Shown here: one piece after another, positions 41,738-53,373 of the stretch
Layout: every line of letters begins with the position of its first letter
How positions within the stretch are numbered: position 1 is the first letter of the stretch
Origin: an uncultured Microbacterium sp.
GTDB taxonomy: Bacteria; Actinomycetota; Actinomycetes; Actinomycetales; Microbacteriaceae
Length of the DNA: 64,000 nucleotides
Direction: 5' to 3'
Assembly: GCA_913774665.1 (NCBI GenBank)
Contig: CAJYHN010000010.1
Location: 124,001 to 188,000, forward strand
Program-made: the position numbers and the translations under genes
Notes under the pieces: generated by a model
The model's input: only the letters and a program-made list of their open reading frames with translations
What the model was told of the DNA's origin: nothing
Database searches by the model: none

Positions 41738-42553
41738 ATGAACGCAACAGCTCAGTGGCGGGGCTCGGACCTCGCGCGTCAGATCATCGTCCTCTCCGCG
41801 GTGTCGTTCATGCTGATCGCGGCCGTCATCGGCGCGGGCGCCTTCGGCAACACCGCCGTGCAGGACCAGCAGGGCGGCGCTCTCAACACCGACGGCTCGT
41901 ACCTCGCTCCCGCGGGCCCCGCCTTCTCGATCTGGTCGATCATCTACCTCGGCCTGATCGCCTACGCGATCTGGCAGGCGCTGCCCCGACAGCGCGCGAA
42001 CCCGCGCCAGCGCGCCCTGGGTTGGCTGATCGCCCTCACGATGACGCTGAACGGCCTGTGGCTGGTGGCGGCGCGCTTCGGCACCCTCGTGCTCACCGTC
42101 GTCGTGATCGTGCTGCTGCTCGCCGCTCTCGGCTGGACCTTCCGCGTCGCCGTCGCGACCCGCGAACCGCGCGGCGGCGTCGTCGACTCGGTGCTCATCG
42201 ACGGTGTCACGGGCCTGCACCTCGGCTGGGTCACCCTCGCGACCGTCGCCAACACCGCCGCGTGGCTGACGAGCTTCGTGCCCGCCGACTGGGAGAGGGC
42301 AGCGGATGCCATCGGCATCGCCGTCCTGATCGTGGTGGCCCTCATCGGTCTGGCGATCGCGTGGCGCAGCTCGTGGCGCGTGACGCCCGCGATCGCCCTC
42401 GCGTGGGGTCTGAGCTGGCTCGCGGTGGAGCGCTTCACCGGCGAGCCGCAGAGCGGCCCGATCGGCGCGACCGCGATCGTCGTGGCCGCCGTGGTGCTGT
42501 TGCCTCCGGCGATCGTCAGCGTGCTGCGTCTGATCCGGCCGAGCGTCGACTGA
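41738..42553 (+). CDS. Tryptophan-rich membrane protein (TspO-like family)
   Basis: The 271-residue protein has about seven hydrophobic segments. Like bacterial tryptophan-rich sensory (TspO/MBR-like) proteins it contains the APAGPAFSIWSIIYLGLIAYAIWQ loop-helix, and Trp residues cap several helices. It is longer than classical TspO (~160 residues). Family members are thought to bind tetrapyrroles or lipids, but no ligand can be inferred here. TAGTGT lies seven bases before ATG 41738. Confidence 0.82.
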   Translation: MNATAQWRGSDLARQIIVLSAVSFMLIAAVIGAGAFGNTAVQDQQGGALNTDGSYLAPAGPAFSIWSIIYLGLIAYAIWQALPRQRANPRQRALGWLIALTMTLNGLWLVAARFGTLVLTVVVIVLLLAALGWTFRVAVATREPRGGVVDSVLIDGVTGLHLGWVTLATVANTAAWLTSFVPADWERAADAIGIAVLIVVALIGLAIAWRSSWRVTPAIALAWGLSWLAVERFTGEPQSGPIGATAIVVAAVVLLPPAIVSVLRLIRPSVD

Positions 42554-42607
42554 GCCGCATCCACCCGGCGGCGGCGTCACCGACCGTTGCGCGCGAGGTC
42601 GCCGCCC

Positions 42608-42796
42608 TCAGATGCCTCGACCGAGGTCGATCTGGCGCTGGATCTCCTCGCGGGCTCGGCCGAGCTCGCTGTCGGGACGATGGCGCGATGCACCTCGGCC
42701 TCCGACCGACCGGTTGACGGTGGCGAGGATGACCACGGCCACGGAGATCACCACGAGACCGCTCGTGGACAGTGCTGCGACGAGTCCGGCACCCAT
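42608..42796 (-). CDS. Small single-pass membrane protein
   Basis: The 62-residue protein starts at ATG 42796 with AAGGAG seven bases upstream. It has one membrane segment (VAALSTSGLVVISVAVVILATV) and a charged cytoplasmic C-terminus containing ELGRAREEIQRQIDLGRGI, a probable amphipathic helix. It matches no family I know. It lies downstream of the alpha-galactosidase gene on the same strand. Confidence 0.65.
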   Translation of the reverse strand: MGAGLVAALSTSGLVVISVAVVILATVNRSVGGRGASRHRPDSELGRAREEIQRQIDLGRGI

Positions 42797-42902
42797 GGTC
42801 CGCTCCTTCGTGAGGTGATGCTCCACGCTTCCACCCCTCGCCACGGAGGTCAACCCCGCGGACCGTGCGCCTCCGTCGGCTCGCGCGCGAGCGGATCGGA
42901 TG

Positions 42903-42957
42903 CCACGGGCGAAAGGAGGTCGTGGTGGCCAACACCCTCGGGGGGATTCCCGCGTGA
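42903..42957 (+). other. Hairpin presenting a perfect Shine-Dalgarno loop, with an 11-codon frame
   Basis: CCACG (42903-42907) and CGTGG (42921-42925) enclose GGCGAAAGGAGGT. Read on the plus strand, GAAAGGAGGT precedes an 11-codon frame GTG 42922 to TGA 42957. Read on the minus strand, the loop is ACCTCCTTTC, identical to ten bases of the 16S rRNA 3' end. Either or neither may be functional. Confidence 0.25.
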
Positions 42958-42963
42958 GCGGGA

Positions 42964-45111
42964 TCAGCGGGCTGTCAGTTCCACCACCACCGCCTGCTGC
43001 GGGTTCTGCACGGGCGGACGGACCCCGGATGCCGCGAGCTGGCGTCCGGTGAGTACGGTGTCGTGGTGGGCCCAGGGCAGGGGCGACTGCGCGGGCTCCT
43101 GCACCAGACCGCCCGGGGTCACGAGCCGCGCCCGGTACGAACGATCGGGGTCGAGGCCCGGCAGCCGCACGCGCCCCGCGGGCGAGGCGATCAGGGTCTG
43201 CGTCTGCGCGATGGTGAAGAACGCGTGGTCGCGATCGGCCGAGACGACGCCGCGCACGTCGAGGCCGGGATCGGCGACGTCGACGTTCACGAGGCGGCCC
43301 GTCGCCACCAGCGGACGCACCCGCCGCGCCAGAGCGACCCATTCCCCCACGACGGCACGATCGCGCTCGTCGAGGGTGGTGAGATCCCACTCGATGCCGA
43401 AGTGGCCGAAGAGCGCGACGGCTCCGCTGAAGGCGAGCGAGACGGTTCGCCCCGTCGAGTGCACGTGCGGGGTGGTCAGGTGCATGCCCATCATCTCGGG
43501 CGGCACGACCAGCGCCGTGTAGCGCTGCGTCTCGAGCCGCTCGACCGGATCGAGGCAGTCACTGGTCCAGATGCGGTCGGTGCGATCCAGGATGCCGAGG
43601 TCGACGCGCGCCCCGCCCGAGGCGCAGCTCTCGATCTCCAGGCTCGGGAACGTCGCCTTGAGCTCATCGATGAGCCGGTACACGGCGAGCGTGTGGGCGT
43701 GCACGGCCGAGCCGCCGCCGGGCCCGGTCGCGGCATCCACGAGATCGCGGTTGTGGTCCCACTTCACGTAGGCGATCGGGTAGGCCCGCAGCACCTCGCT
43801 CATCCGCTCGAGGATGTACGCGTACGCGCCGGGGTGCGCGAGGTTCAGCACCTGCTGCTGGCGCGCCGAGGGCGGCAGCTCGTCGCGTCCGCGGAGGATC
43901 CACTCGGGGTGCGCGCGGGCCACGTCGCTGTCGGGGTTGACCATCTCGGGCTCGAACCACAGCCCGAACTCCATGCCGAGGCCCGTGACGTGGTCGGCGA
44001 GCGGGCTCAACCCCTCGGGCCAGACGCCCTCGTCGACGAACCAGTCGCCGAGGCCCGCGGTGTCGTCGCGGCGGCCGCGGAACCAGCCGTCGTCGAGCAC
44101 GAAACGCTCGACGCCGATCTCGGCCGCCACGTCGGCGAGCTCGAGGAGCTTCGGCAGGCGGTGATCGAAGTACACCGCCTCCCAGGTGTTGAGGGTGATC
44201 GGGCGCGGGCGCTCGGGGTGCCGCGGTCGGGCGCGCCAGGTGTCGTGGAAGCGCGCCGCGAGCTGGTCGAGACCGTCGCCCCACGACCCGTAGACGAGCG
44301 GCGACGACACCTCGGCCCCCGGTGCGAGCACGATCTCGCCCCACGCCGCCATCTCGCCGCCCGCGAGCAGCGCCTCGCCCAGCGGGAGCCGCTCGGCGAA
44401 CACGCGCTGGTTGCCGCTCCAGGCGACGTGGATGCCGTGCACCAGGCCCGTCTCGAACCCGAAGCCCGGTCGTCCGGCGGCGAGCAGCAGGGTCGCGTCG
44501 GCGCCGGGGCGGCCGCGGCGGCTCTCGCGCAGGTGCGTGCCGAAGGTGAAGGCGTGACGCTGCGACGAGCGCTCGCGCAGGTGGCGACCGGTCGTGTCGA
44601 GGATCTCGGTGGCCTCCCACGGCAGGGGGAAGCTCGGCTGCAACGACGAGACGACGAGGTCGTCGGTCCCGTCGTTGACCACGGTGAGCCGCTGTGAGAA
44701 CAGGCCCGCGGCATCCACTCGCACCTCGGCACGCAGACGCAGCGCGCGCTGCTCGTCAACGAGGTGCAGCGTCAGGGCCTCGTCGGAGGCGTCGACGGAT
44801 GCCAGGGAGAAGACCGTTCCCTGCACGACGCCGCCGCGCCCTCCCTCGTATCCGGGTGCGCCGGGCCAGCCGGCCGCGGCGGTGGGCACGATCGTGAGCC
44901 GGGGCGTCTGATCGATTCCGCCCGAGACGCGTTGCGGACGCGCCGCCACGACCATCGCGGAGAGCGCGTCGTCGTCCAGGGCACCGAGGTCGGGACCCCA
45001 GTGGATGATGGCGGGCGCGGGCAGCGCGGTGAGGTCGACGACGACACTGGTTCCGCCCGCGCGGAGGTGCGCCGCCGGAGCGGTCTCGGGGGCGACGACG
45101 GGGTGCGACAT
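42964..45111 (-). CDS. Alpha-galactosidase, GH36 family
   Basis: The 715-residue protein has the GH36 layout: an N-terminal beta-sandwich (~1-320), a TIM barrel and a C-terminal beta domain. The nucleophile Asp lies in YVKWDHNRD and the acid/base Asp in IWTSDCLDPVER. FVLDDGWFRGRRDD and GLWFEPEMVNPDSD are further GH36 landmarks. With no signal peptide it would hydrolyse imported alpha-galactosides (melibiose, raffinose) inside the cell. No transporter adjoins it. It is divergent from a ROK regulator, with a palindrome over the start region. A 6-bp hairpin (42948-42963) touches the stop. Confidence 0.93.
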   Translation of the reverse strand: MSHPVVAPETAPAAHLRAGGTSVVVDLTALPAPAIIHWGPDLGALDDDALSAMVVAARPQRVSGGIDQTPRLTIVPTAAAGWPGAPGYEGGRGGVVQGTVFSLASVDASDEALTLHLVDEQRALRLRAEVRVDAAGLFSQRLTVVNDGTDDLVVSSLQPSFPLPWEATEILDTTGRHLRERSSQRHAFTFGTHLRESRRGRPGADATLLLAAGRPGFGFETGLVHGIHVAWSGNQRVFAERLPLGEALLAGGEMAAWGEIVLAPGAEVSSPLVYGSWGDGLDQLAARFHDTWRARPRHPERPRPITLNTWEAVYFDHRLPKLLELADVAAEIGVERFVLDDGWFRGRRDDTAGLGDWFVDEGVWPEGLSPLADHVTGLGMEFGLWFEPEMVNPDSDVARAHPEWILRGRDELPPSARQQQVLNLAHPGAYAYILERMSEVLRAYPIAYVKWDHNRDLVDAATGPGGGSAVHAHTLAVYRLIDELKATFPSLEIESCASGGARVDLGILDRTDRIWTSDCLDPVERLETQRYTALVVPPEMMGMHLTTPHVHSTGRTVSLAFSGAVALFGHFGIEWDLTTLDERDRAVVGEWVALARRVRPLVATGRLVNVDVADPGLDVRGVVSADRDHAFFTIAQTQTLIASPAGRVRLPGLDPDRSYRARLVTPGGLVQEPAQSPLPWAHHDTVLTGRQLAASGVRPPVQNPQQAVVVELTAR

Positions 45112-45116
45112 GGCAT

Positions 45117-45138
45117 TATTTCTACCACGGAACAAATA
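45117..45138. promoter_or_regulatory. Candidate ROK-repressor operator
   Basis: TATTT (45117-45121) and AAATA (45134-45138) are separated by 12 bases. They lie six bases from the alpha-galactosidase ATG and 34 bases from the ROK start. The AT-rich arms resemble known Mlc/NagC-type sites, and the block overlaps the only plausible -10 region for the galactosidase. Confidence 0.45.
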
Positions 45139-45172
45139 CCCGCCTCTCGCGGGCGAAGAGGACGGAGGCGCG

Positions 45173-46291
45173 ATGCTCACCGAGAGCGAAGCCGCCGTCG
45201 CCCGCGCCGTGCTGACCCACGGCCCCCTCTCGCGCACCGCCCTCGCCGCGCGCCTGCACCTGTCGCCGCCGAGCCTCACCCGCCTGACCCGCCCCCTGGT
45301 GGACAGCGGCATCCTGATCGAGCTCGACGACGACGTCGACGGGTCGGTCGGGCGTCCGTCGCGACCGCTCGACATCTCGCCCACGGCCGGGACGTTCGTC
45401 GGCGTCAAGCTCACCGGCGACCACCTCTACCTCGTCGCCACCGACATCCGGGCCGAGGTGCGCGAGCGCTCCGACCGTCGCCTGTCGGGCTCGACGCCCG
45501 AGGCCGTGATCGCCGAGATCTCCGCCGCGATCGATGCGCTCGGGATGAGCGATATCCGCGGGCTCGGCGTCAGCCTGGGCGGAGCCGTGCGGGACGGGGT
45601 CGCCGTCGACGCCCCCTTCCTCGGATGGCGCGATGTCGCCCTCGCCGACCTCCTCGCCGCGCGCCTCGGCATCCCGGTCGCCCTCGAGAACGACGTCGTC
45701 GCCCTCGCCGAGGCCGAGCGCTGGTTCGGCGTGGGCCGTGACCTCCCGGGCTTCGCGATCGTGACCGTCGGGGCGGGAGTGGGCTTCGGCCTCGTGATCG
45801 ACGGGCGCACGGTGCGCACCCCGGACGCCGGCGCGGGCACCGTCGGGCACCTCCCGCTCGTCGCGGACGGCCCCGCCTGCCCGGAGGGGCACCATGGCTG
45901 CGCCGCGGCGCTCCTGACCACGCAGGCGATCAGCGCGCAGGCGTCCGTCGCGCGGGGACGAAGCGTCACGTACGACGACGCGATCTCCCTCGCCCGCAGC
46001 GGCGACCCCGCCGCCCGGAGAGTGGTGGAGGCCGCGGGCGACGCCCTCGGCACCCTGTGCGCTCTCGCCGCCAACCTGTCGCTGCAGTGCGACATCGTCC
46101 TCGCCGGAGAAGGCGTCGAGGCGTTCGACCTGGTGCGCGATCGGGTCGAGGCGTCCCTCGCGCGCGGCCGTGAGCGGTCGGCATCCGCCGTCTCGATCCA
46201 CCCCGACCGCTCGGGCTTCTCCGCCTGGGCGCGGGGAGCCGCGGCGGTGGCGATCCAAGCGGCGATGGGCCGCATCTCGCTCACCGACTGA
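45173..46291 (+). CDS. ROK-family transcriptional regulator
   Basis: The 372-residue protein has an N-terminal winged helix-turn-helix (LSRTALAARLHLSPPSLTRLTRPLVDSGIL) and a sugar-kinase-like ROK domain (GLGVSLGGAVRDGVAV, ALENDVVALAEAE, VTVGAGVGFGLVIDG). The zinc loop reads ACPEGHHGCAAA where the canonical motif is CxCGxxGCxE, so one cysteine is replaced. GGAGG precedes ATG 45173. Divergence from the alpha-galactosidase points to control of that gene by a galactoside. Confidence 0.9.
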   Translation: MLTESEAAVARAVLTHGPLSRTALAARLHLSPPSLTRLTRPLVDSGILIELDDDVDGSVGRPSRPLDISPTAGTFVGVKLTGDHLYLVATDIRAEVRERSDRRLSGSTPEAVIAEISAAIDALGMSDIRGLGVSLGGAVRDGVAVDAPFLGWRDVALADLLAARLGIPVALENDVVALAEAERWFGVGRDLPGFAIVTVGAGVGFGLVIDGRTVRTPDAGAGTVGHLPLVADGPACPEGHHGCAAALLTTQAISAQASVARGRSVTYDDAISLARSGDPAARRVVEAAGDALGTLCALAANLSLQCDIVLAGEGVEAFDLVRDRVEASLARGRERSASAVSIHPDRSGFSAWARGAAAVAIQAAMGRISLTD

Positions 46292-46306
46292 GCCACGCAC
46301 ACCAGC

Positions 46307-46333
46307 GGCCCCGCCCCTCGAGGGAACGGGGCC
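46307..46333. terminator. Terminator between convergent ROK and treZ genes
   Basis: GGCCCCG and CGGGGCC form a 7-bp stem around a loop that itself contains CCCTCGAGGG. It lies in the 54-base gap between the two stop codons. Confidence 0.55.
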
Positions 46334-46345
46334 GTCGAACGGGTG

Positions 46346-48097
46346 TCAGAGAGCCGGAGCCACGATCGCGCTCGCGCCGGCGGGCACGGTCAGCGTGGCC
46401 CCGTCAAGCGCGACGCCTTCGGCGGTGGCCAGCAGCACACGGGCACCGGGTGCCGCGGAGGCCGAGGCCTCGGCATCCGACAGGTTCACGACGACGACGA
46501 GGTCGCCGCGACGCAGCTCGTACACGCGTCCACCGTCGGCCTCGTGGGCCGCCGCCGACAGGCCCTCGCGCGAGGGGTCGGTGAGTTCGGGGCGCTCGCG
46601 ACGGATCTTCGCGAGCTCGCGGTAGAGAGCCAGCAGCTGAGCGTGGTCGCCCTCGCCGGCCTCGTCCCAGTCGAGTTTCGAGTTCTCGAAGGTCGAGGGG
46701 TCCTGCGGGTCGGGCACGGTCGACTCGTCCCAGCCCATCTTCTCGAACTCGGCGATGCGCCCCTCGGCGGTGGCCTTGCCGAGCTCGGGCTCGGGGTGCG
46801 AGGTGAAGAACTGCCACGGGGTGGTGGCTCCCCACTCCTCCCCCATGAACAGCATCGGCGTGCCGGGAGCCGTCAGCGTAAGCACGGCGGCCGCGGCCAG
46901 ACGGTCGTAGTCGAGCGTCTGCGAGAGACGGTCGCCGGCGGCGCGGTTGCCGATCTGGTCGTGGTCCTGCGCGAAGGTGACGAGGCGCCAGTTCGGCACG
47001 TCGGCGGGGATGGGCTTGCCGTGCTTCTCCTCGCGGAACGACGAGAAGGTGCCGTCGTGGAAGAAGCCGCCCTCACTGACCTTTCGGAACGCGTCGAGGT
47101 CGGCGAAGTCCTCGTAGTACCCGATCGTCTCTCCGGTCAGGGCGACGTGCGCGGTGTGGTGCCAGTCGTCGGACCACTGCGCGGTGAGTCCGTAGCCGCC
47201 GGCCTCGCGCGGCAGGATGAGCTTCGGGTCGTTCATGTCGCTCTCGGCGATGGTCGTGAGCGGAATGCCGCGGTGCGCCGACAGGGCGTCGGTGCGCTCC
47301 GCGATCTCCTGCAGCACGTGCGGGTCGCGGTGGTCGAGCAGGGCGTGCACGGCGTCGAGGCGCAGACCGTCGACGTGGTAGTCGCTCATCCACATCAGCG
47401 CGTTCTCGACGATGTAGGCGCGCACCGCGTCCTCATCGAGGTTGACCGAGTCGCCCCAGGTGTTGCGGCTGCCCTCGCGGAGGTACTCGCCGAAGAGGGG
47501 CAGGTAGTTGCCCGAGGGTCCGAGGTGGTTGTAGACGACGTCCTGGATGACGGCGAGTCCTGCCGCGTGGGCCGCGTCGACGAAGCGCTGGTAGGCCTCG
47601 GGCCCGCCGTAGGCCTCGTGCACGGTGTACCAGAGCACCCCGTCGTAGCCCCAGTTCCACGTCCCGTTGAAGCCGTTCACCGGGAGCAGCTCGACGTGGG
47701 TCACGCCCAGGTCCACGAGGTGGTCGAGGCGGCCGATCGCGGCATCCAGGGTCCCCTCGGGGGTGAAGGTGCCCAGGTGCAGCTCGTAGATCAGGCCGCC
47801 GGCGAGCTGCCGGCCCGTCCACGCGTCGTCGTTCCACGCGTAGACCGAGGGGTCGAACCACGCCGAGGCCTCGTGCACGCTGCCCGGCTGCCGCCGCGAG
47901 CGCGGGTCGGGACGCAGGTCGTCTCCGTCGCCGAGCACGAAGCCGTAGCGCTCCCCGTCGGCGAGATCGACCGGGGCGGTCCACCACCCGCCGGCATCCG
48001 CCGACATCTCCACGTCTTCCACGACGGTGTCGCCGCTGTCGTCGAGCCGGCGCAGTCGCACTCGCTCAGCCTTGGGTGCCCAGACGTCGATGCTCAT
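46346..48097 (-). CDS. treZ: Malto-oligosyltrehalose trehalohydrolase
   Basis: The 583-residue GH13 enzyme cleaves trehalose from maltooligosyl-trehalose. It has an N-terminal early-set beta domain ([13 protein letters not shown]). The barrel has [12 protein letters not shown] (nucleophile Asp near 247), [11 protein letters not shown] (acid/base Glu near 282), [14 protein letters not shown] and the family-typical [25 protein letters not shown] precedes ATG 48097. It is the last of three same-strand genes, glgX/treX-treY-treZ, separated from treY by 90 bases containing a strong hairpin. Confidence 0.96.
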   Translation of the reverse strand: MSIDVWAPKAERVRLRRLDDSGDTVVEDVEMSADAGGWWTAPVDLADGERYGFVLGDGDDLRPDPRSRRQPGSVHEASAWFDPSVYAWNDDAWTGRQLAGGLIYELHLGTFTPEGTLDAAIGRLDHLVDLGVTHVELLPVNGFNGTWNWGYDGVLWYTVHEAYGGPEAYQRFVDAAHAAGLAVIQDVVYNHLGPSGNYLPLFGEYLREGSRNTWGDSVNLDEDAVRAYIVENALMWMSDYHVDGLRLDAVHALLDHRDPHVLQEIAERTDALSAHRGIPLTTIAESDMNDPKLILPREAGGYGLTAQWSDDWHHTAHVALTGETIGYYEDFADLDAFRKVSEGGFFHDGTFSSFREEKHGKPIPADVPNWRLVTFAQDHDQIGNRAAGDRLSQTLDYDRLAAAAVLTLTAPGTPMLFMGEEWGATTPWQFFTSHPEPELGKATAEGRIAEFEKMGWDESTVPDPQDPSTFENSKLDWDEAGEGDHAQLLALYRELAKIRRERPELTDPSREGLSAAAHEADGGRVYELRRGDLVVVVNLSDAEASASAAPGARVLLATAEGVALDGATLTVPAGASAIVAPAL

Positions 48098-48144
48098 TCG
48101 GGTTCTTCCTTCGCGTGAGGTGCCAAGAGATGTCGCTTCGGGGG

Positions 48145-48177
48145 CGCGTGAGGCGACAGATTCTGGCGCCTCACGCG
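48145..48177. terminator. Hairpin between treY and treZ
   Basis: CGCGTGAGGCG (48145-48155) and its exact complement (48167-48177) form an 11-bp stem with an 11-base loop. It begins 11 bases after the treY stop. CGCGTGAGG recurs at about 48113. No U-tract follows on the minus strand, so it may attenuate or stabilise rather than fully terminate. Confidence 0.5.
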
Positions 48178-48187
48178 AGGGGAGGGG

Positions 48188-50575
48188 TCAGGAGATCAGC
48201 AGGGCGACCGGGTAGGTCGCCAGCAGCTCGCCGAGACGGGTCGGACCGCCCTGGTACTGCTTGCCGGTGAGCACGTCGATGACGAGCGTGTCGGGCAGCA
48301 GCAGGACCGTGTCGCGCCACCCGCCCGCGGTACGCAGCCCGTGGGGCAGACGCGTCGCGACCGCGAAGACCCCGCCGCGATCGAACGCGACGACGTGATC
48401 GGATGCCACGCCGGCGGCCTCGAGCGGACGGTAGACGTCCAGGGGCACGTCGTTGCGCACCCGCAGCGCGCGGGAGGTCACGAGCAGCTTCGCGGCACCG
48501 GTCCCGTCGATCCGCGGGCGCGCGGCATCCGTCCCGTCGATCGAGGCGAGCAGGCGTCGACGCTCGGCGAAGTCGACCGGGCGACGGTTGTCGGGGTCGA
48601 CCAGCGACTGCTCCCACAGCTCCGAGCCCTGGTAGACGTCGGGGACGCCCGGGCCCAGGATCTGCAGCAGCTTGGCCGAGAGACCGTTGGACCAGCCGTC
48701 GGCCGAGATCTCGTCGACGAAGGCGCGGACGCGCTCGGCGGCGGGACCGGTGGCCGCATCGACCAGGGCGTGCATGCGCTCTTCGAAGGCCTCGTCCTGC
48801 TCCCACCAGCCGGTGACCTCCGACGCCTCGCGCGCGGCCTTCTCGGCATAGTCGTGCAGGCGTTCGCGGTAGACCTTCAGGCCCTCGGGCGTCGAGGCCG
48901 AGGCGGGCCAGGCACCGACGATGGCCTGCCACAGCAGGTTGTCGAAGGGGCCGTGCCCGGTCGAGGCGATGCCCCGGAACTCGTCGAGTCGCGCGGCCCA
49001 CTTCTCGGGGATCTCCGCGAGCACGGCGATGCGGGCACGCGTGTCCTCACCGCGCTTGGTGTCGTGCGTCGAGAGGGTGGTCATCGCCGTCGGCCACGAC
49101 GCGTGGCGCAGGGCCTGCGCGGTGTGGAAGCCGTGCACGTCGAGTGCGAACTGACCCGGATCACCGCCCACCTCGGTCAGCGAACCGAGGCGCGTGTAGC
49201 GGTAGAACGCCGTGTCTTCGACACCCTTCGCCATCACGGGCCCGGTCGTCTGCTGGAATCGCCACGCGATCTCGAGGTCGGTGTCGGACAGGGCCGGCAC
49301 GAGCTTCTCGATCACGTCGTCGAGCTCGGGGCGACGGATCTCGGCCTCGCCCGCGGCGGCGTCGAGGTGCGCGCGCCCGGCGGGGAGGTACGAGCGGTAG
49401 ACGGGGAAGCACGCGAGGATCTCGGCGAGGGCATCCTGCAGCACCTCCGCCTCGAACTCCTCGCGCAGCTCCGCGGGAAGGCCGCGCACGATACGGCGGA
49501 TCTCCGACACCTGGATGGAGTCGGCGATCTTGCGCTTGGTGTCGTGGATGAGGTCGTGCCAGCCGGTCAGGGCGGGGAGGTCGCTCTCGGTGCGCAGTCG
49601 CGCGTCGAGGGCGTCGAGGGGCACCTCGCCCGCGGGGTCGGTGAGCACGCGATCGATCTCGGCGAGCGCGTCGTACCCGGTCGTGCCGGCGGTCTTCCAC
49701 CACGAGGGCAGGGCTTCGCCGTGCTCGAGGATCTTCTCGCCGAGCACGTAGCCGACCTCGTCGTCGCTCGCGTCCCGCAGGGCGGACGAGAGACGGTCGA
49801 GGTACCCGCCGGGGTCGACAAGTCCGTCGGGGTGATCCACGCGCAGGCCATCGGCGAGGCCCTCGCGCACCCAGCGCAGGATCTCGGCGTGGGTCGCCTC
49901 GAACACCTCGGGTCGCTCGACGCGCACGCCCGCGAGGGTCGTCACGGCGAAGAACCGGCGGTAGTTCAGGTCGGTCGCTTCGTCCTGCCAGAAGCGCAAT
50001 TCGAAGTTCTGCGCGTCGAGAAGTTCCCGGATGCCGAGCCCCGACGAACCCGTCCCCGGAGCAACCGGGAACACATGGTCGTAATACCGGATCAGCCCGT
50101 CGGGGGCGTCATCGGCCGGTGTCGGGTCGTACGAGATCTCGTCGATCACCGCGTCGAGGTGGTCGCCGAGCACGGGGACGCGCACCTTGCCGGCGCCGAA
50201 CTCCCAGTCGATGTCGAAGGCGTCGGCGTGCGCCGAGGCGCGCCCCCGGCGCAGCACGTCCCACCACCACGCGTTCGTGCGCGGCTCGGAGACGCCCATG
50301 TGATTGGGCACGATGTCGATCAGGATGCCGAGGTCCTTCGCGCGCGCCGCCTCCGCGAAACGCGAGAGCCCCTCGGCGCCGCCGCGGGCGGGGTCGACGC
50401 GCGTGACGTCGACGACGTCGTAGCCGTGGTCCGAGCCCGGGGTGGCCTCGAGGATCGGCGAGAGGTACGCCCACGAGACCCCGAGGTCACGGAGGTAGTC
50501 CGTGACCTCGGCGGCATCGTCGAGGGTGAACGATTCGCGGATCTGCAGGCGGTAGGTCGAAAGCGGATGCCGCAT
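48188..50575 (-). CDS. treY: Malto-oligosyltrehalose synthase
   Basis: The 795-residue GH13 enzyme isomerises the reducing-end glucose of malto-oligosaccharides to a trehalosyl unit. It begins RHPLSTYRLQIRESFTLDDA and shows YLSPILEATPGSDHGYDVVD, DIVPNHMG, GLRVDHPDGLVDPGGY (nucleophile Asp), YVLGEKILEHGEALP (Glu) and VMAKGVEDTAFYRY, all TreY hallmarks. ATG 50575 is chosen. A GTG three codons upstream at 50584 overlaps the glgX stop as GTGA and is equally possible. It is coupled to the debranching enzyme upstream. Confidence 0.96.
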   Translation of the reverse strand: MRHPLSTYRLQIRESFTLDDAAEVTDYLRDLGVSWAYLSPILEATPGSDHGYDVVDVTRVDPARGGAEGLSRFAEAARAKDLGILIDIVPNHMGVSEPRTNAWWWDVLRRGRASAHADAFDIDWEFGAGKVRVPVLGDHLDAVIDEISYDPTPADDAPDGLIRYYDHVFPVAPGTGSSGLGIRELLDAQNFELRFWQDEATDLNYRRFFAVTTLAGVRVERPEVFEATHAEILRWVREGLADGLRVDHPDGLVDPGGYLDRLSSALRDASDDEVGYVLGEKILEHGEALPSWWKTAGTTGYDALAEIDRVLTDPAGEVPLDALDARLRTESDLPALTGWHDLIHDTKRKIADSIQVSEIRRIVRGLPAELREEFEAEVLQDALAEILACFPVYRSYLPAGRAHLDAAAGEAEIRRPELDDVIEKLVPALSDTDLEIAWRFQQTTGPVMAKGVEDTAFYRYTRLGSLTEVGGDPGQFALDVHGFHTAQALRHASWPTAMTTLSTHDTKRGEDTRARIAVLAEIPEKWAARLDEFRGIASTGHGPFDNLLWQAIVGAWPASASTPEGLKVYRERLHDYAEKAAREASEVTGWWEQDEAFEERMHALVDAATGPAAERVRAFVDEISADGWSNGLSAKLLQILGPGVPDVYQGSELWEQSLVDPDNRRPVDFAERRRLLASIDGTDAARPRIDGTGAAKLLVTSRALRVRNDVPLDVYRPLEAAGVASDHVVAFDRGGVFAVATRLPHGLRTAGGWRDTVLLLPDTLVIDVLTGKQYQGGPTRLGELLATYPVALLIS

Positions 50576-50580
50576 CTCGG

Positions 50581-52803
<2,223 letters not shown>

Positions 52804-52884
52804 GATAGACCAGCGTCGTTTCCGTGAACCTGCGGGGTCACGGCAGTTGACACCCACCCCGCCCCCGACTATGCGCGCGGGTCT

Positions 52885-53373
52885 CTATGCACGTTCGGGC
52901 GGATGCCTCAGCAGCTCGATGCGTTCAGCGAGATACCGGTCGAGGGGCATGAATCCTCCGGCGGCGCTCCATCGCACGAGGGGCTCACCCCCGCGGATCG
53001 CCACGGGGGTGGACGAGTCCCCCACCGCGTCCGGGTCGATGGCGCGCCATTCGATGTGGACCGTCTCCCCCTCGGGCACGCCGCCCCGCGCCGCGGCGGC
53101 GGCGAGTTCGGCGCGGCGACGTTGAGATTCGGCGGCGAAGCCGCGACGCACTTCCGCCCGCGAGCGCACGATGTCGCCGGTGGCCAGGAGGGCGTCGTCG
53201 GTCAGCAGCAGGACGCCGAGATGCCAGGCCGTGCCGCGCGGCGCGATACGGGCCGAACGAGGGATGCCGAGCAGCCGACGCCCCTCCTGCAGCTCGCCGA
53301 GACGTTCTCGCGGGGCCCCGGACAGACGCGCGCGCGCCTCGTCGAGCACGGTGGAAAGGGGTGAGTCGCTCAT
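52885..53373 (-). CDS. Hypothetical protein
   Basis: The 162-residue protein is soluble. It has a central beta-rich part (ARIAPRGTAWHLGVLLLTDDALLATGDIVRSR), an Arg/Ala-rich helix and a C-terminal helix (LDRYLAERIELLRHP). I recognise no family. Its ATG overlaps the stop of the coiled-coil gene upstream in an ATGA junction, so the two proteins are probably made together in similar amounts. Confidence 0.7.
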   Translation of the reverse strand: MSDSPLSTVLDEARARLSGAPRERLGELQEGRRLLGIPRSARIAPRGTAWHLGVLLLTDDALLATGDIVRSRAEVRRGFAAESQRRRAELAAAAARGGVPEGETVHIEWRAIDPDAVGDSSTPVAIRGGEPLVRWSAAGGFMPLDRYLAERIELLRHPPERA

